Assembly: GCA_015179045.1 (NCBI GenBank)
Contig: WHUZ01000001.1
Location: 124,001-188,000 of the forward strand
From: Kalaharituber pfeilii
Taxonomy: Eukaryota > Ascomycota > Pezizomycetes > Pezizales > Pezizaceae
DNA length: 64,000 nt
Direction of reading: 5' to 3'
This document shows positions 44,432-56,329 of the stretch, one piece after another; positions within the stretch are counted from its first letter, which is position 1, and the number at the start of each line of letters is the position of its first letter. The notes under the pieces were generated by a model. The model did not search any database. It was not told where the DNA came from and saw only the letters and a list, made by a program, of their open reading frames with translations. The translations under genes were made by a program, and so were the position numbers.

Positions 44432-47119
44432 TACTTATAGTCAGTCAGTCGCTGATAGTAACTTGAGTGTTTTAGGTCATGACACATGCTATGCATACCT
44501 TCTCTAAACTGGGATATGGCGAAAGAAGCAATCTTTGATGTGGAAGAATGTTGGCACCATCATCCTCAAATGCGGAGTTAAAGTCGTATAGGCATTAAAT
44601 TGTGTTCGGTTGAAGGCCCGAAGGGAAGGTTACCGCAATGGCGTCCATTGATTGAAGTGTTTAGAAGCATGAAAATCAGCACACGAAGCACAAATGAAGC
44701 TTAACGAGACACCGTCGAAGTACAAGATTGGAATATGGCGTGGATACTAGCAGAACGCTACCAGCATCTACCAGCATAGTCACAAATATATAAATAAATC
44801 ATCTAACATACAGTACGATCTATAGAAAGCTGTGAAAAACACGACACATTAAAGAAACTAGGGAACAAACAAATTATCCGAACTATAAAGGTGGAAACAA
44901 AACAACAACATATGATGCCTGTTTTTGCAGGGCAGTTAATAAACAGGGGGAGCATATGTAAGTCCCGATGCATTATGCAAGCATGCAATGTTAAGTTTGA
45001 AGTTATATGGTAATACAAAATACTTCCCCGCCCATGAGCGGAAGGGGAACGCAAGGCTGAAGGTCTTGGGGCGCTGTCGTGTATATACCCTGCTGTCCCT
45101 GCTCGCTAAGAGAGCCTGAGACTGTGATCCTGGACATCTTTACTGTAGATCTCCGCATCTCCGCTCCGCCTATCATAAAAAAAGATGGGACTCATCATCC
45201 TTGTCAGCCATCTTTCATGTTTGTGAGGCGCATCCAACCTTTTTATGTAGAAGGGTATTTGAATGCTCACTACCATTTAGAAATTTTGTGGGACTTGCTC
45301 CATGGAGATTGCCACATTTATATTTATATTTATGATATTTATATTTATATTTATTTATGGGGTTATGCAGAGTAAATGCATGTTGCTATTGGCCCGCTGT
45401 TCACCGAATCAATCAAGAATATGCGCGTTGTAATGTTTACATCAGATTGGGGTGTCTATGTCATTAGGTGCCTGAAACACTGTTGTGGAATGCAGGCATG
45501 ACAAAAATGGCTGCATATGAATAGTGCTAATAAGTACAGGTATCGCGGATGCAGAACCACGATACCAGGCCAAACGTACTCATACAGTTGTGCTGTACCT
45601 ATCAGAAACTACTTTATAAGCCGCCCCAACTTCTGCCGTCGACAATGTAATGACCGCTCCGCACAGAAAGCAATTTAAAATATCCCCTCGTAATATTCAC
45701 ATCGCGTAAAATCTGCCAAATTCTTCGAATTTTTTATACATGCTAGAAGAAGGGATTTCTCAAAAAATCGAAAAAGTTTTAAAGCTGCCAAATCGGAAAA
45801 ATCCATAGCTGGCGTTGAATATATACCTTGCCTAGTAGAAAGTCTTCGGGACTATGGGGTATGAAGAAAAGCGAAACGTACATCTGAACGGAGTCCCCCC
45901 CTGCACCACTTTTCAACACTGTAGAAGAATCACTAAAAGAATCAATGAAGTAATGGAAAAAATAATATATACATGAATAGACACCAGAGAATCTAAGTAT
46001 TTTATCAGAATATCAAAAGGGTGGTTGAGTTGTTATGTTTTCGCCAAGGGGTCCTCTCGGATGCATGGCTCGCGATGGTAAGTCACTTTTCCTTATACAG
46101 CGTAGTCCGAAGACTTTTTTTAGGCATTGTATGCACCCACAACTCTGGGAAACCTTATTTACATGGATAGGACTCCACAGTTAGCGTCCACAAAGCTTAT
46201 TTTGACATGCATCTGTTGCGGCCTCCCAGGAACACCCAGCCTGGTGAGAAACATGAATGTACCCGCATGTACCTATATTGTATATTATAATCACTCGCTT
46301 CTTGGCTTGTGAGCTGTACCAATATAAATGAACTATCCATGCACATGAATAGCACTATATACATCAGCATCACGCTCCTGATTTGTGCGATTCCTAAGTT
46401 TGTTTTTACCACATTTTTGTGAGTCTGCAATTTGTTGGCGAACACATTGACAGTGACGGATGGAACAAGAACCTTGACAAGTAGATAAAATCTGAAGCTG
46501 AGTAGTAGAAATACGTAGAAGATAGGAATGTGTAAGATGTATAAACTTGAATATATGCGTAGTGTAAGTAATAGATGCACTAGTAATGGCCATAGAAGAG
46601 AAGAATAGAGTCCTGATATGTTTATAAAGTTCTAAAATATTTTTGAAATAGATTGTTTAATATAAAATCATTAGAATAGTAACAAATACTTGTTTAGAAT
46701 TAAATAGTAATCGTAGTACTATAAGTCTACTAATAGTTCTAGCAAGTAGGTAGTAGTAAGTAAACTTCAATAGTGAAACTTAAGAACTATATTTATAATT
46801 ATAGCAAATCTTATTACTACTTAATAAATTTTTAACTGACTTTATAAGCTTACTTCTATTAAGAATTTATAAAATTATTACTTATCAAATTTAAGAGAGT
46901 ATAAAATACAGCAAAAGATTTACTTTTAATTTATATTATAGATTTGTAATAATATATATAGCTAAGTCTAATAGATGCTAGTAATAGAATACTATAAAAC
47001 TATCTAGTTTTAGTTTTTAATGCTATAAGAATTATGTCAATTAGATAAGAATATATAGTATAGTATTGCTTTAAAGTTGTTAAGTTTTTATTATATAAGG
47101 ATACTTAAAGTGGATGCTT
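44432..47119. other. Gene-poor, partly very AT-rich stretch
   Basis: No supported gene. A low-complexity TTTATATTTATA tract lies at 45318-45356. From about 46600 to 47110 the DNA is markedly AT-rich with many TAATAG/TAGTA words and stops in every frame. Confidence 0.4.
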
Positions 47120-47330
47120 GGCGTTTGCAAATGTATGTTTTATTCCCCTATCTAGTAATACAACAGCAGAAAATCAGAGGCTTGGCATCCCTGTGACCTC
47201 CGGAAAATATCATCTACAACAGCGGAGAATTTCGGATATCTCTGTTTAAATAGATAATACTCCAAAATTTCACATAAAGTAAGACAAGCACCTACAGTAC
47301 ATCTGATAAATTTTCTAGCATTGTTCAGCA
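47120..47330 (+). repeat. Dispersed repeat, copy 1 of 3
   Basis: It shares a GCTTGGCAT word, a GATTTCGGATATCTC-like segment and a following ACCTA(C/T)AGTACATCTG segment with 55090-55370 and 56330-56580. The boundaries are not defined. It lies left of the first duplicated block. Confidence 0.55.
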
Positions 47331-47389
47331 AATATTGATATACTTATAACTACAAACACCCATTATTACTCTACAGAAATCTCCAAGTG

Positions 47390-47421
<32 letters not shown>

Positions 47422-47663
47422 GCACAGGTAATCTATGAAGTTGGAACCCCTTAAGCATTGTTTTCATCCAATCTGAGTCCATTCATCCCTGCTTCTCAAC
47501 ATGATATCGCAGCGAACATACATTCCCATCACTCCCAATGCTTGACAGTGCAAACTCAAAAAGTACCGGAATCACATCCGTTTTCCCCATCAATCGAATT
47601 AAATAAACGAACCAAACCAACAGAACGCTTCATGGCAACAGACCCTTAGTAAAGGTAACGTGC

Positions 47664-49454
47664 TTATTTTGGCTCACTCTCGACCACTGCCTTTTCCAAA
47701 TTGGCCACGCTGGTAGAAGTCATGGAAACCCAAGGTTCTGTGCGCCTTCGCCTCTTCAGGAATGTAACAACCCAAACTACAATCCACGAAAAAACCACAA
47801 CTGCAGGGATACCAGTAACGGCCGCGAGACGAAGGGTGCTGACATTGGCGCTCGACACCACGAAATCCCCGGTGCCTGGAAGGGGTTTTCCACTGTCCCG
47901 ATATCTCACATCGTTACGGACTTTGTCTAGCAAACCCAATTGCTTCACACCGACATAATGCAAGGCTGCATCCCGCAACATATTTCGCCATGTCAAATAA
48001 GAAGCAAATGCCATACGCCTGATGTCGAGGTAGGCTGAGGCACTTGCCGCATCAAAAGCCCAAGTGCCATCCATGAGATCAACCAAAGCTCGGGTACTGG
48101 ATTCCAATCTTCCAGCCCTCTGAAGCAGAAGTACTGCACCACCTGTTCCCAGGGGAGGCATGGCCAAAAGTGTCCATATGCCAGGTGGGATATCAGGGAT
48201 ATGCATCCCTGTTCTCCTTATGCGACTGGTTTTTTTAGAACTATTATCAAAAACAATGAATGCTATGTCTGGTCCTAGATATGACCCCCGGTAATTCCAA
48301 GCACGCTCCTCATTGCATTGCAGTGGCGGTCTTCCCGGCCGTATCTCGCTAAATATGCTCGAATCATTGTACGATTCAGTGAGGTACCAAGGGTCCCAGC
48401 TTGTAGACAGGGACGCTCGCCCCTGCGTCCTTGGTAAGACTGCAAATGGCACCTTGGGAGCCTCACCAGAGAAACTCTCGTTCCAGTCCCTGAAGTCCAA
48501 AAATATAAGGGGTTCAATTTGCTCGGTTCGCACAGGGACCTGTATATTGCTGTAAGTATTGAAAATGGTATACACATCCATACGATCAGATTGATTATCT
48601 CGGTCGCTCAGATGTGGGCCTTTATACCATCCATACTGGAAGAAACACTTCCCTGTAATGTTGAAAGACAAGCCATGGAGATGTTGAAGACCCATGTCAT
48701 AGCTGTTAACTTGAAAGGTATAACTTATGTTGTAACCTTCCTCACCATCTGGTCCTTTTTCCCTCCCACTTTGCGTAACAATAACGCGTTCTGCCAATTG
48801 TGCTTCCATCTCAGAACCAGAAGAGTCTATGCTGGAAATAGCCCGTCCAACCTTCTTACTGCTAACCACCGCAGAAACTCGAAGGAGATCAAGTTCCATG
48901 TCAAAAACTTTGTCAAAAGGTGGGGTAAACACCATCATTTCATTTACTGGTGCCACGTGCCCAATAATAAGCTTGTCAGGAAGATAAATTCCACTCACAA
49001 TACCTCCCATTACTATCCCAAGTGCAAGGAGCATTATAATAAAACTAATCAATAGCTCGCTCCATCCTTGAGTATCTGGAATCTTAAAGGAATCTTCTGA
49101 GCCAGGGCGAGTTGTCGAAGCAGTCTTGATTTTGCTGAATTTCTTGGCAACTATACCACAACAGAGTTTCGCCATGATGTAGGCAGCCTGTAAGGGCTCC
49201 GTGATTGTCCATGTTGCAACAAGCTTGACTGCCTCAGATTCATGGACTTTTTTTGGTGTAATTATGGGAATGATGACAGCGATAATAATCCACCATGCCA
49301 TAAATGCAGCTCCCACAAGAATTGTATAAGCTGAGACAACCATTAGGTCAGATGAGGCGGAGATGGCTATCGCTCTTTTCCCGCCTGAGGAGTCAGGCAT
49401 CGTGAAACATTTGCCAAGATAATAATGCTCCCGCGAGAAACCGGTAGTGTCCAT
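47664..49454 (-). CDS. Unknown three-pass membrane glycoprotein, paralog 1
   Basis: A single open frame of 596 residues starts at MDTTGFSREHYYLGK. The frame opens eight codons further upstream, but the paralog conserves this ATG. Membrane segments lie at about 39-66, 133-157 and 540-566. The large loop of about 380 residues between the second and third has several N-glycosylation sites (for example NIS, NIT, NES, NSS, NVS) and few cysteines. The C-terminus is a basic cytosolic tail after KRRRR. I do not recognise the family; similar fungal proteins are normally annotated as hypothetical. It may be a cell-surface or vacuolar protein; function is unknown. Its duplicate at 57622-59391 is similar along the whole length, so both copies appear under constraint. 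Confidence 0.8.
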   Translation of the reverse strand: MDTTGFSREHYYLGKCFTMPDSSGGKRAIAISASSDLMVVSAYTILVGAAFMAWWIIIAVIIPIITPKKVHESEAVKLVATWTITEPLQAAYIMAKLCCGIVAKKFSKIKTASTTRPGSEDSFKIPDTQGWSELLISFIIMLLALGIVMGGIVSGIYLPDKLIIGHVAPVNEMMVFTPPFDKVFDMELDLLRVSAVVSSKKVGRAISSIDSSGSEMEAQLAERVIVTQSGREKGPDGEEGYNISYTFQVNSYDMGLQHLHGLSFNITGKCFFQYGWYKGPHLSDRDNQSDRMDVYTIFNTYSNIQVPVRTEQIEPLIFLDFRDWNESFSGEAPKVPFAVLPRTQGRASLSTSWDPWYLTESYNDSSIFSEIRPGRPPLQCNEERAWNYRGSYLGPDIAFIVFDNSSKKTSRIRRTGMHIPDIPPGIWTLLAMPPLGTGGAVLLLQRAGRLESSTRALVDLMDGTWAFDAASASAYLDIRRMAFASYLTWRNMLRDAALHYVGVKQLGLLDKVRNDVRYRDSGKPLPGTGDFVVSSANVSTLRLAAVTGIPAVVVFSWIVVWVVTFLKRRRRTEPWVSMTSTSVANLEKAVVESEPK

Positions 49455-49777
49455 TGTGCAACTAGACAATACATACAAAAGTTAGATATATAAGATGGTA
49501 CATCCAGTGACCTGGAGACAAAAAGAAAAGCCATACTTCCTTGAAATGGATCTTTTAACAAAGAATCCTCAAAATTTTTAATACCCTCCTGGAAACAAAA
49601 TACCGCGTATCGAGATTGGCGTTATGGTGCGTTTGCTGTAACCGATTGCATGGGCGGAGGGGGGGATACGGAGTAACGGTGGGGGCAGATTCGGACCGGG
49701 GAGATTGAGAGATTTTTATTATCTTGATACTAATATACTAATACTGTATGCTGTCTCCTTTATACGTATCTTTGGCC

Positions 49778-49822
49778 TCACCATAAGCTTCGGGATGACA
49801 TGCGAGTACTGAGATAAAATGA
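49778..49822 (+). mobile_element. Decayed family B hairpin insertion (shared by both duplicates)
   Basis: CTCACCATAAGC...GGGATGACATGCGAGTACTGAGATAAAA is a mutated family B core. The homologous position 59697-59742 carries the same relic, so it predates the segmental duplication. Confidence 0.6.
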
Positions 49823-50991
49823 GGGTTACGGCAACCTTCACCAAGATGTGATTAACATGAGTATGGGTCGTAAAGTGTGGCGTCAAGGGGCACAACAGCA
49901 TACCTCCGTGCGATTGATCTCAAGAATGGATGTGTAAAAGGTTGGCACTATAGTATCAATCAGAAATTGGAGGAGGATAATATATAGGTCCAATTGTCGA
50001 CCTGCATGTAGAAGAAAATATTGAACTGAATGGCTGATGATGATGTCACAGGCACCAATAGCAGCCTAGGCTCAGTATATACTCGAGAACTGCGTCGTTG
50101 TATCTCAAGGTCGCGAGTTGTTGGAGGGCAGAAGCTCTAGGTAGGTTCCCGGTTCACATGCAACTAAAATTCCCCTAAGGTATGCGGCATCCTTTAGTTC
50201 TGCAGTGAAGATCCCATGATGAACTCAGAACATGTTATCTATGACATTACTGGGCGCACACGCTCAACTGTGAGAATAGTGTAACTGGCTATCTCCGCCG
50301 TATATCCCCACGTAAAAATGGGTTCATTATCGGCTGGTATGGCGACGCACTTAATTTAGCAACTGGTACAGGGACAGAGCATGCAAAGAGAAAATAATGG
50401 ATCGCTGCTGGATCATATGCATGTCCAATTTCATGAACGCTTTCCTGCAAGGGAGCCACGGGCAGGCTCCGGTGCACCAGTTCCAGATCTCTTAGTCCTT
50501 TCACAGATCCTCAAACGATCCTCGATTTCTTTTTTACATTTCTTTTCCTGCATTACAAGAGTGTTTAGTCCTGGCCTTCAATCAAGGTCCAATGTCCTGG
50601 TGAGGTATGCGCTTGCCGCGCCAATGATTGCCCACTAGTCCACACAGTCCAGCGGTTTGCATGGTCATTTACGTAATTCTGGAGATGAAATTATTCAGTT
50701 TCAACTATGTATCCACGATTGCTGTTTTCCCGCACAACTGGCTGGTCAGACCCCGCAATGTGTCTTGATTGCCCAACAGAAGCCATGAAGTTCCGTACTA
50801 CAACTGACTTCGAATGTAAGCAGCCATGCAGGGGCTAATCCAAGGACATATGTACATAGTGCGCTTTCATTTGTGTATAACCACTCGATATCAACCAATA
50901 GGCAAGGGATCGCACGATGTGGAGATGCTATATGCGTTTTATCGTATTTGTCACTGGCATCTGCGCAGAACTCGATCTCCACTGCCAGTTC

Positions 50992-51036
50992 TTTTTTTGG
51001 TCACGTAACACTGCATACAAGCTACCAGCCTATGGC
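50992..51036 (-). mobile_element. Decayed family A insertion (shared by both duplicates)
   Basis: TTTTTTTGGTCACGTAAC, then GCATACAAGCT and CCTATGGC, is the reverse complement of a mutated family A core. The other block carries a relic at about 60905-60980, so this insertion predates the duplication. Confidence 0.6.
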
Positions 51037-51388
51037 GCGAAAGGCCCCACCTGCCCTGAAGCTTGACAACACTTGCTATTATACCCGTAGTACAAGGAAT
51101 CAAGGAAACCAAGAATGCGTAGGCAGGTGAAGATCATCAAACTAACTTAAGCTAGGATTCTGCTTATCGGCCAGTTGGTTTCGGCAATACAAGGCATACC
51201 GCCAAAACTCAGCTTTTCCGATTCTATGATGAGCAGCTATGGTTTGGAATGTGCTGTTTACATTGTCTTAGCTGCAGACAATTTACCTGCCGAACCTGTA
51301 TATGGCGCGAAAACTGCTGCCGGGCAGAATCATGCAACACCAGTTTGCAGGCGGCGAATACCGTTCAATTCATTCCACAAGGCAGACA

Positions 51389-51458
51389 AGCCCTGCCATG
51401 GCGAACAGCTGCAAGCGGGTTACATGATTTTTTAAAAAAACAAAAAATGCATTACAAA
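51389..51458 (+). mobile_element. Family A mini-insertion, present only in duplicate 1
   Basis: GCCCTGCCATGGCGAACAGC...GGGTTACATGATTTTTT with an A-rich tail interrupts a sequence that reads GGCAGACAAATCACG without interruption at about 61770-61785 in duplicate 2. It therefore inserted after the duplication, or was lost from copy 2. Confidence 0.8.
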
Positions 51459-52008
51459 TCACGTGCCTTCCATGTTTTGCGTTCTACACCGTTATGCATT
51501 GCCAAGGACGGAAGTCGCCCACTCCTTCCTGTATCGGAAGTCAAAAAGGGGACATATCCCCCCACCGAAATTTTCCAACCCGATCAGCTCCACCAAATCA
51601 ACTCTGATATCAATGATTATATCATAGATTTGTTCCTTTTCGAGTGCTGAACAAATATATGATATCCTTTTAATTTGAGAACAGATTGGTGGAGCTGATA
51701 AGCGCCAAGCTTAGGGCAAAAACTGCCAAGCGGTAATGCCAAGGCAAAAAGGTGCCTATCTAAGTTAGAACGCAAATCACTTTAGTCTAAATTTGGCCTA
51801 ACACTGTTATGTAGCAAGAAGGTTAATGATCGGCAGCAAGAAATGCTGTCTGGTTGCACAAGAAATGTTCCTATAGTTGTATCCGATAAGAGGTAAAGTT
51901 TTGTGTGGCAGGGCGCGCAGCAATCCAATATTTGGCTATCCTTTGTCCCTTCATGTACAACCTACAGCATCACCGTGTAGATCACATCAACAACCAATGC
52001 GCACAGAC

Positions 52009-52080
52009 CAGTCTCGAACCAGACTACTGCTTAGAGCTTAGTCAGCCACAAAGCGGTCACGGTAGTCTGGTTCGAGACTG
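52009..52080. repeat. 72-bp palindromic element
   Basis: Perfect 19-bp arms (beginning CAGTCTCGAACCAG and ending CTGGTTCGAGACTG) surround a 34-bp centre. No clear target duplication was found. It may be a small MITE; the corresponding place in duplicate 2 does not show the same arms. Confidence 0.55.
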
Positions 52081-53118
52081 CTCACAGAACACACCGTGGC
52101 AACTTAGAGGAGTAAATGTGCCTGTGAGTGCACGGGTCATGGAGGTGCCCCTCTACATTGTATTACGCGGCAGAAGCGAATGCATACCAAGCATGCGGAT
52201 GTACATTTGCAGGGACATTATTAACTACTCCCAGTTCTAATCGTGGGGACCAATTTTGGAGACGCACGCAAGGGAGGCCTAGTTTTGTTTAAGAAGGTCC
52301 TAGATTGTATACCTTCGTGATTCTACCCGTCCCTGAGCTAAGTAACTGCTCAAGAGGTAGTTTAACCAACAAGACAAAAGCCCAAGGGGGAGGGGGGTCA
52401 TGAGCATGAATGAGAGGTTACAGCGAATGCCCACCCCGGTACAGTCGTCACGCATGCCGCCACCCGCACCTGCCGCGGATGTGGTTCCCGCGATCCGCAA
52501 CGGTCAATCTACCCGGACCCATCCAACTGGGACTGCTAGCTGCGTTAGTAAAATAAAATAAATTGACGTTGCCTGAGCGGCGCCACACAAGTGTAGGACC
52601 AATAGCAATTGCGTCCCAGAAATGGGATCACGCTGGCCTGGTTGCACGTTATACGCTACGTAACGTGTCCGAAATGATCATGATGTGCTCGATGTAAGCC
52701 TCGTTGTGCATTCTCTTGCGCTACAGTTTCTTGGTGAGCACATTTCACAAACATTTAGAAAATGCATGATATTAGACTACCTAAAAACCCACACTAAGAA
52801 AGTAACCTTCGTTGAGAAAATCCCCAGGAATAAGACAGTGAAAACAGAGACTAGGCTGACGACATGTAAGAGCCCGACGTTCTTTAAGACAGTAGATCTG
52901 CATATGACCCTACCTCGTCTAATAAAGACGAAGAGGCGGTATGAGTGTGGGGTGGGCTGCACCTAAATTCCACTACTTTGCACTGGGCCCGCTGCTGGAA
53001 GGTCGCTGGGCACTCGGATGTTGGAGGATAATAGGTAACGTTGTAGAGTAGTTCGGGGTGGGAGATTGTGTCGTCACATACGTATAATGAGATGTAAAGT
53101 TCAACTAATGGTAAACAA

Positions 53119-53190
53119 GCCCTGCCATGGCGAATAGCTCCAACCGGAGTTACATGATATTAAAAAAAATAAAATAAAATAAAATAAAAA
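53119..53190 (+). mobile_element. Family A mini-insertion with (AAAAT)n tail
   Basis: CCCTGCCATGGCGAATAGC...GTTACATGATATT is followed by A-runs interrupted by T, in a regular AAAAT pattern. No clear target duplication is visible. Confidence 0.75.
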
Positions 53191-54160
53191 TTAGTATACA
53201 TGGACGTTGAACAGTAAGACACTCTTGCATAGATAGAAGGACTAGCAAGCATTAAAAGGAATTACAGCTAAAGGTGAATGAACATGAATCGACTGATGAA
53301 TAGGAAAGATGGAAGACGAATGATGAAATGCCATGTGTTCTAGTCTGGCCACGGACATTGTTGGTTCACGAACCGACTAGGTTCCTGAGAAGTACGTGGT
53401 GTTCCTTGTAGTGCAAAGTGTCGGGTGTCATCTTTTTGTATGAGGACACCTGAAATGGTGTCTAGGTACACCCAAAAGGGTATTCTGGGCGGCATGCGAG
53501 TAATGATAAAAAAAAAAAAAAAAAAAAGGGGGGGTTTAACTTACACCGCAGCCGGGTGTGTGCAATTACGCTGATTAGAAATGTGATACCCGGTTGTGGC
53601 ATTCTTTTGGAACGTTACAACACTGCAGTGGAATATCACTGAAGATTCGAATCAATTTGCGAAGAGCAGGCCAAGTTCCCTCAACTTCATTACATGAGTT
53701 AACACTGCTATTATAACACTGGGAAATACATACAAGCGTAAACTTGAGCTACAAAATTCAAATCTGTTGACACTGTGGTAGGCGGCAGCGCCTAACTGCT
53801 ATAACCGCGCTGGCGCTGGGCTCAACGAAGTTGCAGGTCACGTGAGTTGTACGGTAAGCGAATACTGGGAATGAGGGTAAGGCTCCATGGAAGGAAGTGT
53901 GATTAGAATGGGTATTTGGTCAGCCCGCAGTATAAGAGGCGGTGATTCTGTACAGCTCTTCGTTTCAACATTCAGTTCTTTCCTACACATCCATTCAGTT
54001 CTTCTATTCAACGTTCAGTTCTTTATTCCTGTCTTCAGCTCTCCTTTACCTTTGCCTATTCTCTATATACCTTGCCTTTATGTTCTTACCGACCACCTTC
54101 TACTCTATGTAAAAACATCAGTTGTTCTCGCCTGACTTGTAGATTCGCACTTGCACATAC
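53191..54160. other. Intergenic with partial family B end
   Basis: At about 53480-53528, GGGCGGCATGCGAGTAATGAT plus an A-run is the 3' half of a family B core. A plus-strand frame at 53887-54135 has no recognisable domain. Confidence 0.4.
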
Positions 54161-54162
54161 AG

Positions 54163-54296
54163 TTTTGTTTTTTTTTCTTTTAATTCACGTAACCCCGCTT
54201 GCAGCTGCTCGCCATTTTTTTTTTTTTTTAATATCACATGACCCCGCGTGCAGCTGTTCGCCATGGCAGGGCTGCTGCTCTCCATGGCAGGGCCCC
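54163..54296 (-). mobile_element. Two nested family A mini-insertions
   Basis: An outer copy (T-run from about 54163, core to 54215, remainder 54286-54296) is split by an inner copy at 54216-54273. The duplication GCTGCTCGCCAT / GCTGCTCTCCAT (54204-54215 and 54274-54285) has one mismatch. Both are on the minus strand. Confidence 0.8.
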
Positions 54297-54439
54297 TGGG
54301 TCTAGGCCCTCGATGCTCGGAGGCAAGCATTTCTGACTACTCTTCCACCGGACCACCGCCTACTCTACGAACGAAACTCCGGTCCCCTCCCCGCCGCTCT
54401 TCCACACGGCAGTAAAAATAGCTTCATCTCTCCTCCGTC

Positions 54440-54830
54440 GCCTCCTCTACAAACGAAATTTCTCCCCCTCCCCGCCTCCCGCATACAATTCCTGGATCTT
54501 CCACCACAAGAGAAACCCCCTCTCCCCCTTCACGCCTTCAGCGAATGGAACAGTTGCTCCAGAATGTCGACCTCCTCCCCATTCTCCTGCTGTTCCACCC
54601 ACTTTTTCTTCTCGAAATCCATCCACTCTCCCCACCCTTCTGGGTATGCCACCCCTCACACCTGAACGCCAGGTGGTCCGCTGTCTGCCTTTCCCCACAT
54701 CTGCACACCGTCCCCTCGCACATACACTCAGCACGACACCGCACAATACATCTCGAAGTATCCCTTTGAGGCGAATTGCCCAGTGACCCCCCAGCAGAGG
54801 ATCCACGGCTGGTGAGCAAAGGTCAGCCGT
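54440..54830 (-). mobile_element. LINE C-terminal fragment
   Basis: The minus-strand frame includes RAECMCEG and then CRCGERQTADHLAFRC, a zinc-knuckle pattern of LINE ORF2 tails, followed by a Gly/Trp/Arg-rich stretch. No intact domain remains. Confidence 0.45.
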
Positions 54831-55089
54831 TCCCCTGACCCCCTCAAAGACCAAAAAAATGATGGAAGGGTTTGTGTTTTCTGCATGTGTATACAGTTGA
54901 ACATATTTAGTCTGCCAGGCAGTTGCAAGTCATGACTCCATAGGCAGGTATTTCTAGTACACTCTTCCGAAGTATCATTAGCATTATACCTGTGAATGGT
55001 GTACTATACAAGACTAGTTTGTCTACCGGATTTCATTTCATATGGAGACAGTCTAATCTGAATACCACTAATGATGCTGCATAGGAACT

Positions 55090-55370
55090 TATTGAGCTCG
55101 ATGCATCCCCTAGTAAGGAAGTATAGCAAGTTTGGTAGCGCTTGAGGCAATTAAATAACCATGTATCCTATTGGCAATACAACTGCTAAAACTAAGATAG
55201 TTGGCATCAATGCAGTCTCTGTCATTGCCACAATTATATGATATATCTAGGAATGGTGGAGGATTTCGGATATCTCTGCCTGTATAACTAAAACTCTACA
55301 ATTTTATTCTAATGCACGAGAAATACCTATAGTACATCTGGTAGTTTTGTTAGGATTTTTTGCTAATGTT
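55090..55370 (+). repeat. Dispersed repeat, copy 2 of 3
   Basis: It shares GGCAATACAACTGCTAAAAC, TTGGCATCAATGCAGT-like and GATTTCGGATATCTC-like segments with 56330-56580 and, more weakly, 47120-47330. Confidence 0.6.
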
Positions 55371-56072
55371 CTAGCCTGACCGGGAACCTTGTCACAAGTT
55401 GTTAGTTTACGAGCCGACTAGTCTGTTCGTGAATAGACTGATTCCTGAGTAGATCAACTAGTCTGGTTACGAACATGAACGTACCTATATCTATCTGTAC
55501 TCGCTTATGACCTAAGGTCATACATTAGTAAGCTATCATAACTATCTATGAGATAACAATGGTAGTATATATCTAGATCATCGCTCTCCTTCACCTGCTT
55601 AGTACAATTACAAGAATTTCCTTTATTACAATGATTTAAACATGTAACTTCTGAGATATAATTACTTAAATCTGTGGTTAAAACATGCTACAGAAATTTT
55701 GTCTTATTATATATCACAAATTCCAAATCATAGAGATAGCCAATTCAATGGATGATACAGTGTATAAAAACTAGTTGGTTCAATAAAGTGGCATTGGCTT
55801 GAAGTTCTTAGGTTTTTGGTATGGCAAGATATAAGGGTTGGGACTATGAATGCGGAACTGGAGAAAGTGGAATTGAGAGAGTGTTGACTGTAGAAAAGGT
55901 TGAGATGAGGACTTGGTATATATTGCAGCTGGGCAGCGAATCATAAATAGGACACAGACATGAAGTGACAGTAGAAAAATTCTTAATAAAATAACTACCT
56001 CCAGAACTGCTTAAAATAGATACTTGAGATTAAAATGAATACTTTGCCATAGGCCTGTAGCCTGAGTGCAGG

Positions 56073-56310
56073 TGTCATGATGGCATGAAATAGTGGTGTG
56101 CAAGCGTAACTAGAGCAGGGTTAAATGTACAGTAAATGCAATGAGACTTGGGACCGGCTCACCACTACTATACCTGAAGACCTAGCGCGAACGGTACTAA
56201 ATGCCGTATGCTGGATACTCCTATATATCCCGACCGTGCTACCGATGGTCACCAGTAGTTCCACCTTTTGGTGCAACAGTTTGCGAAACGGTCAGTTGCA
56301 ACCCGTAACA
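56073..56310 (-). mobile_element. Degenerate family 2 solo LTR
   Basis: On the minus strand it starts TGTTACGGGTTGCAAC and contains TTGCACCAAAAGGT. It has a GGGATATATAGG box and ends near CATGACA at 56073. Flanks GCAGG and GCGAG are a poor match, so it is older than the copy in NLR2. Confidence 0.6.
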
Positions 56311-56329
56311 GCGAGGTTACATGGTCAAA

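Larger units (their letters stand above)
47430..52940. repeat. Segmental duplication, copy 1
   Basis: This block matches 57385-62815 in the same orientation over the membrane-protein gene and about 3.4 kb upstream of it. Landmarks shared in order include the gene, a decayed family B end (49778 and 59697), a decayed family A end (50992 and 60910) and the stretch ending in AGACGAAGAGGCGG or AGATGGAGAGGCGG. Start-to-start distance is about 9.95 kb. Confidence 0.85.

Noticed and set aside
45318..45356. AT-repeat tract as a possible centromeric or origin element
   Set aside because: It is only about 40 bp of TTTATA low-complexity sequence without further support.
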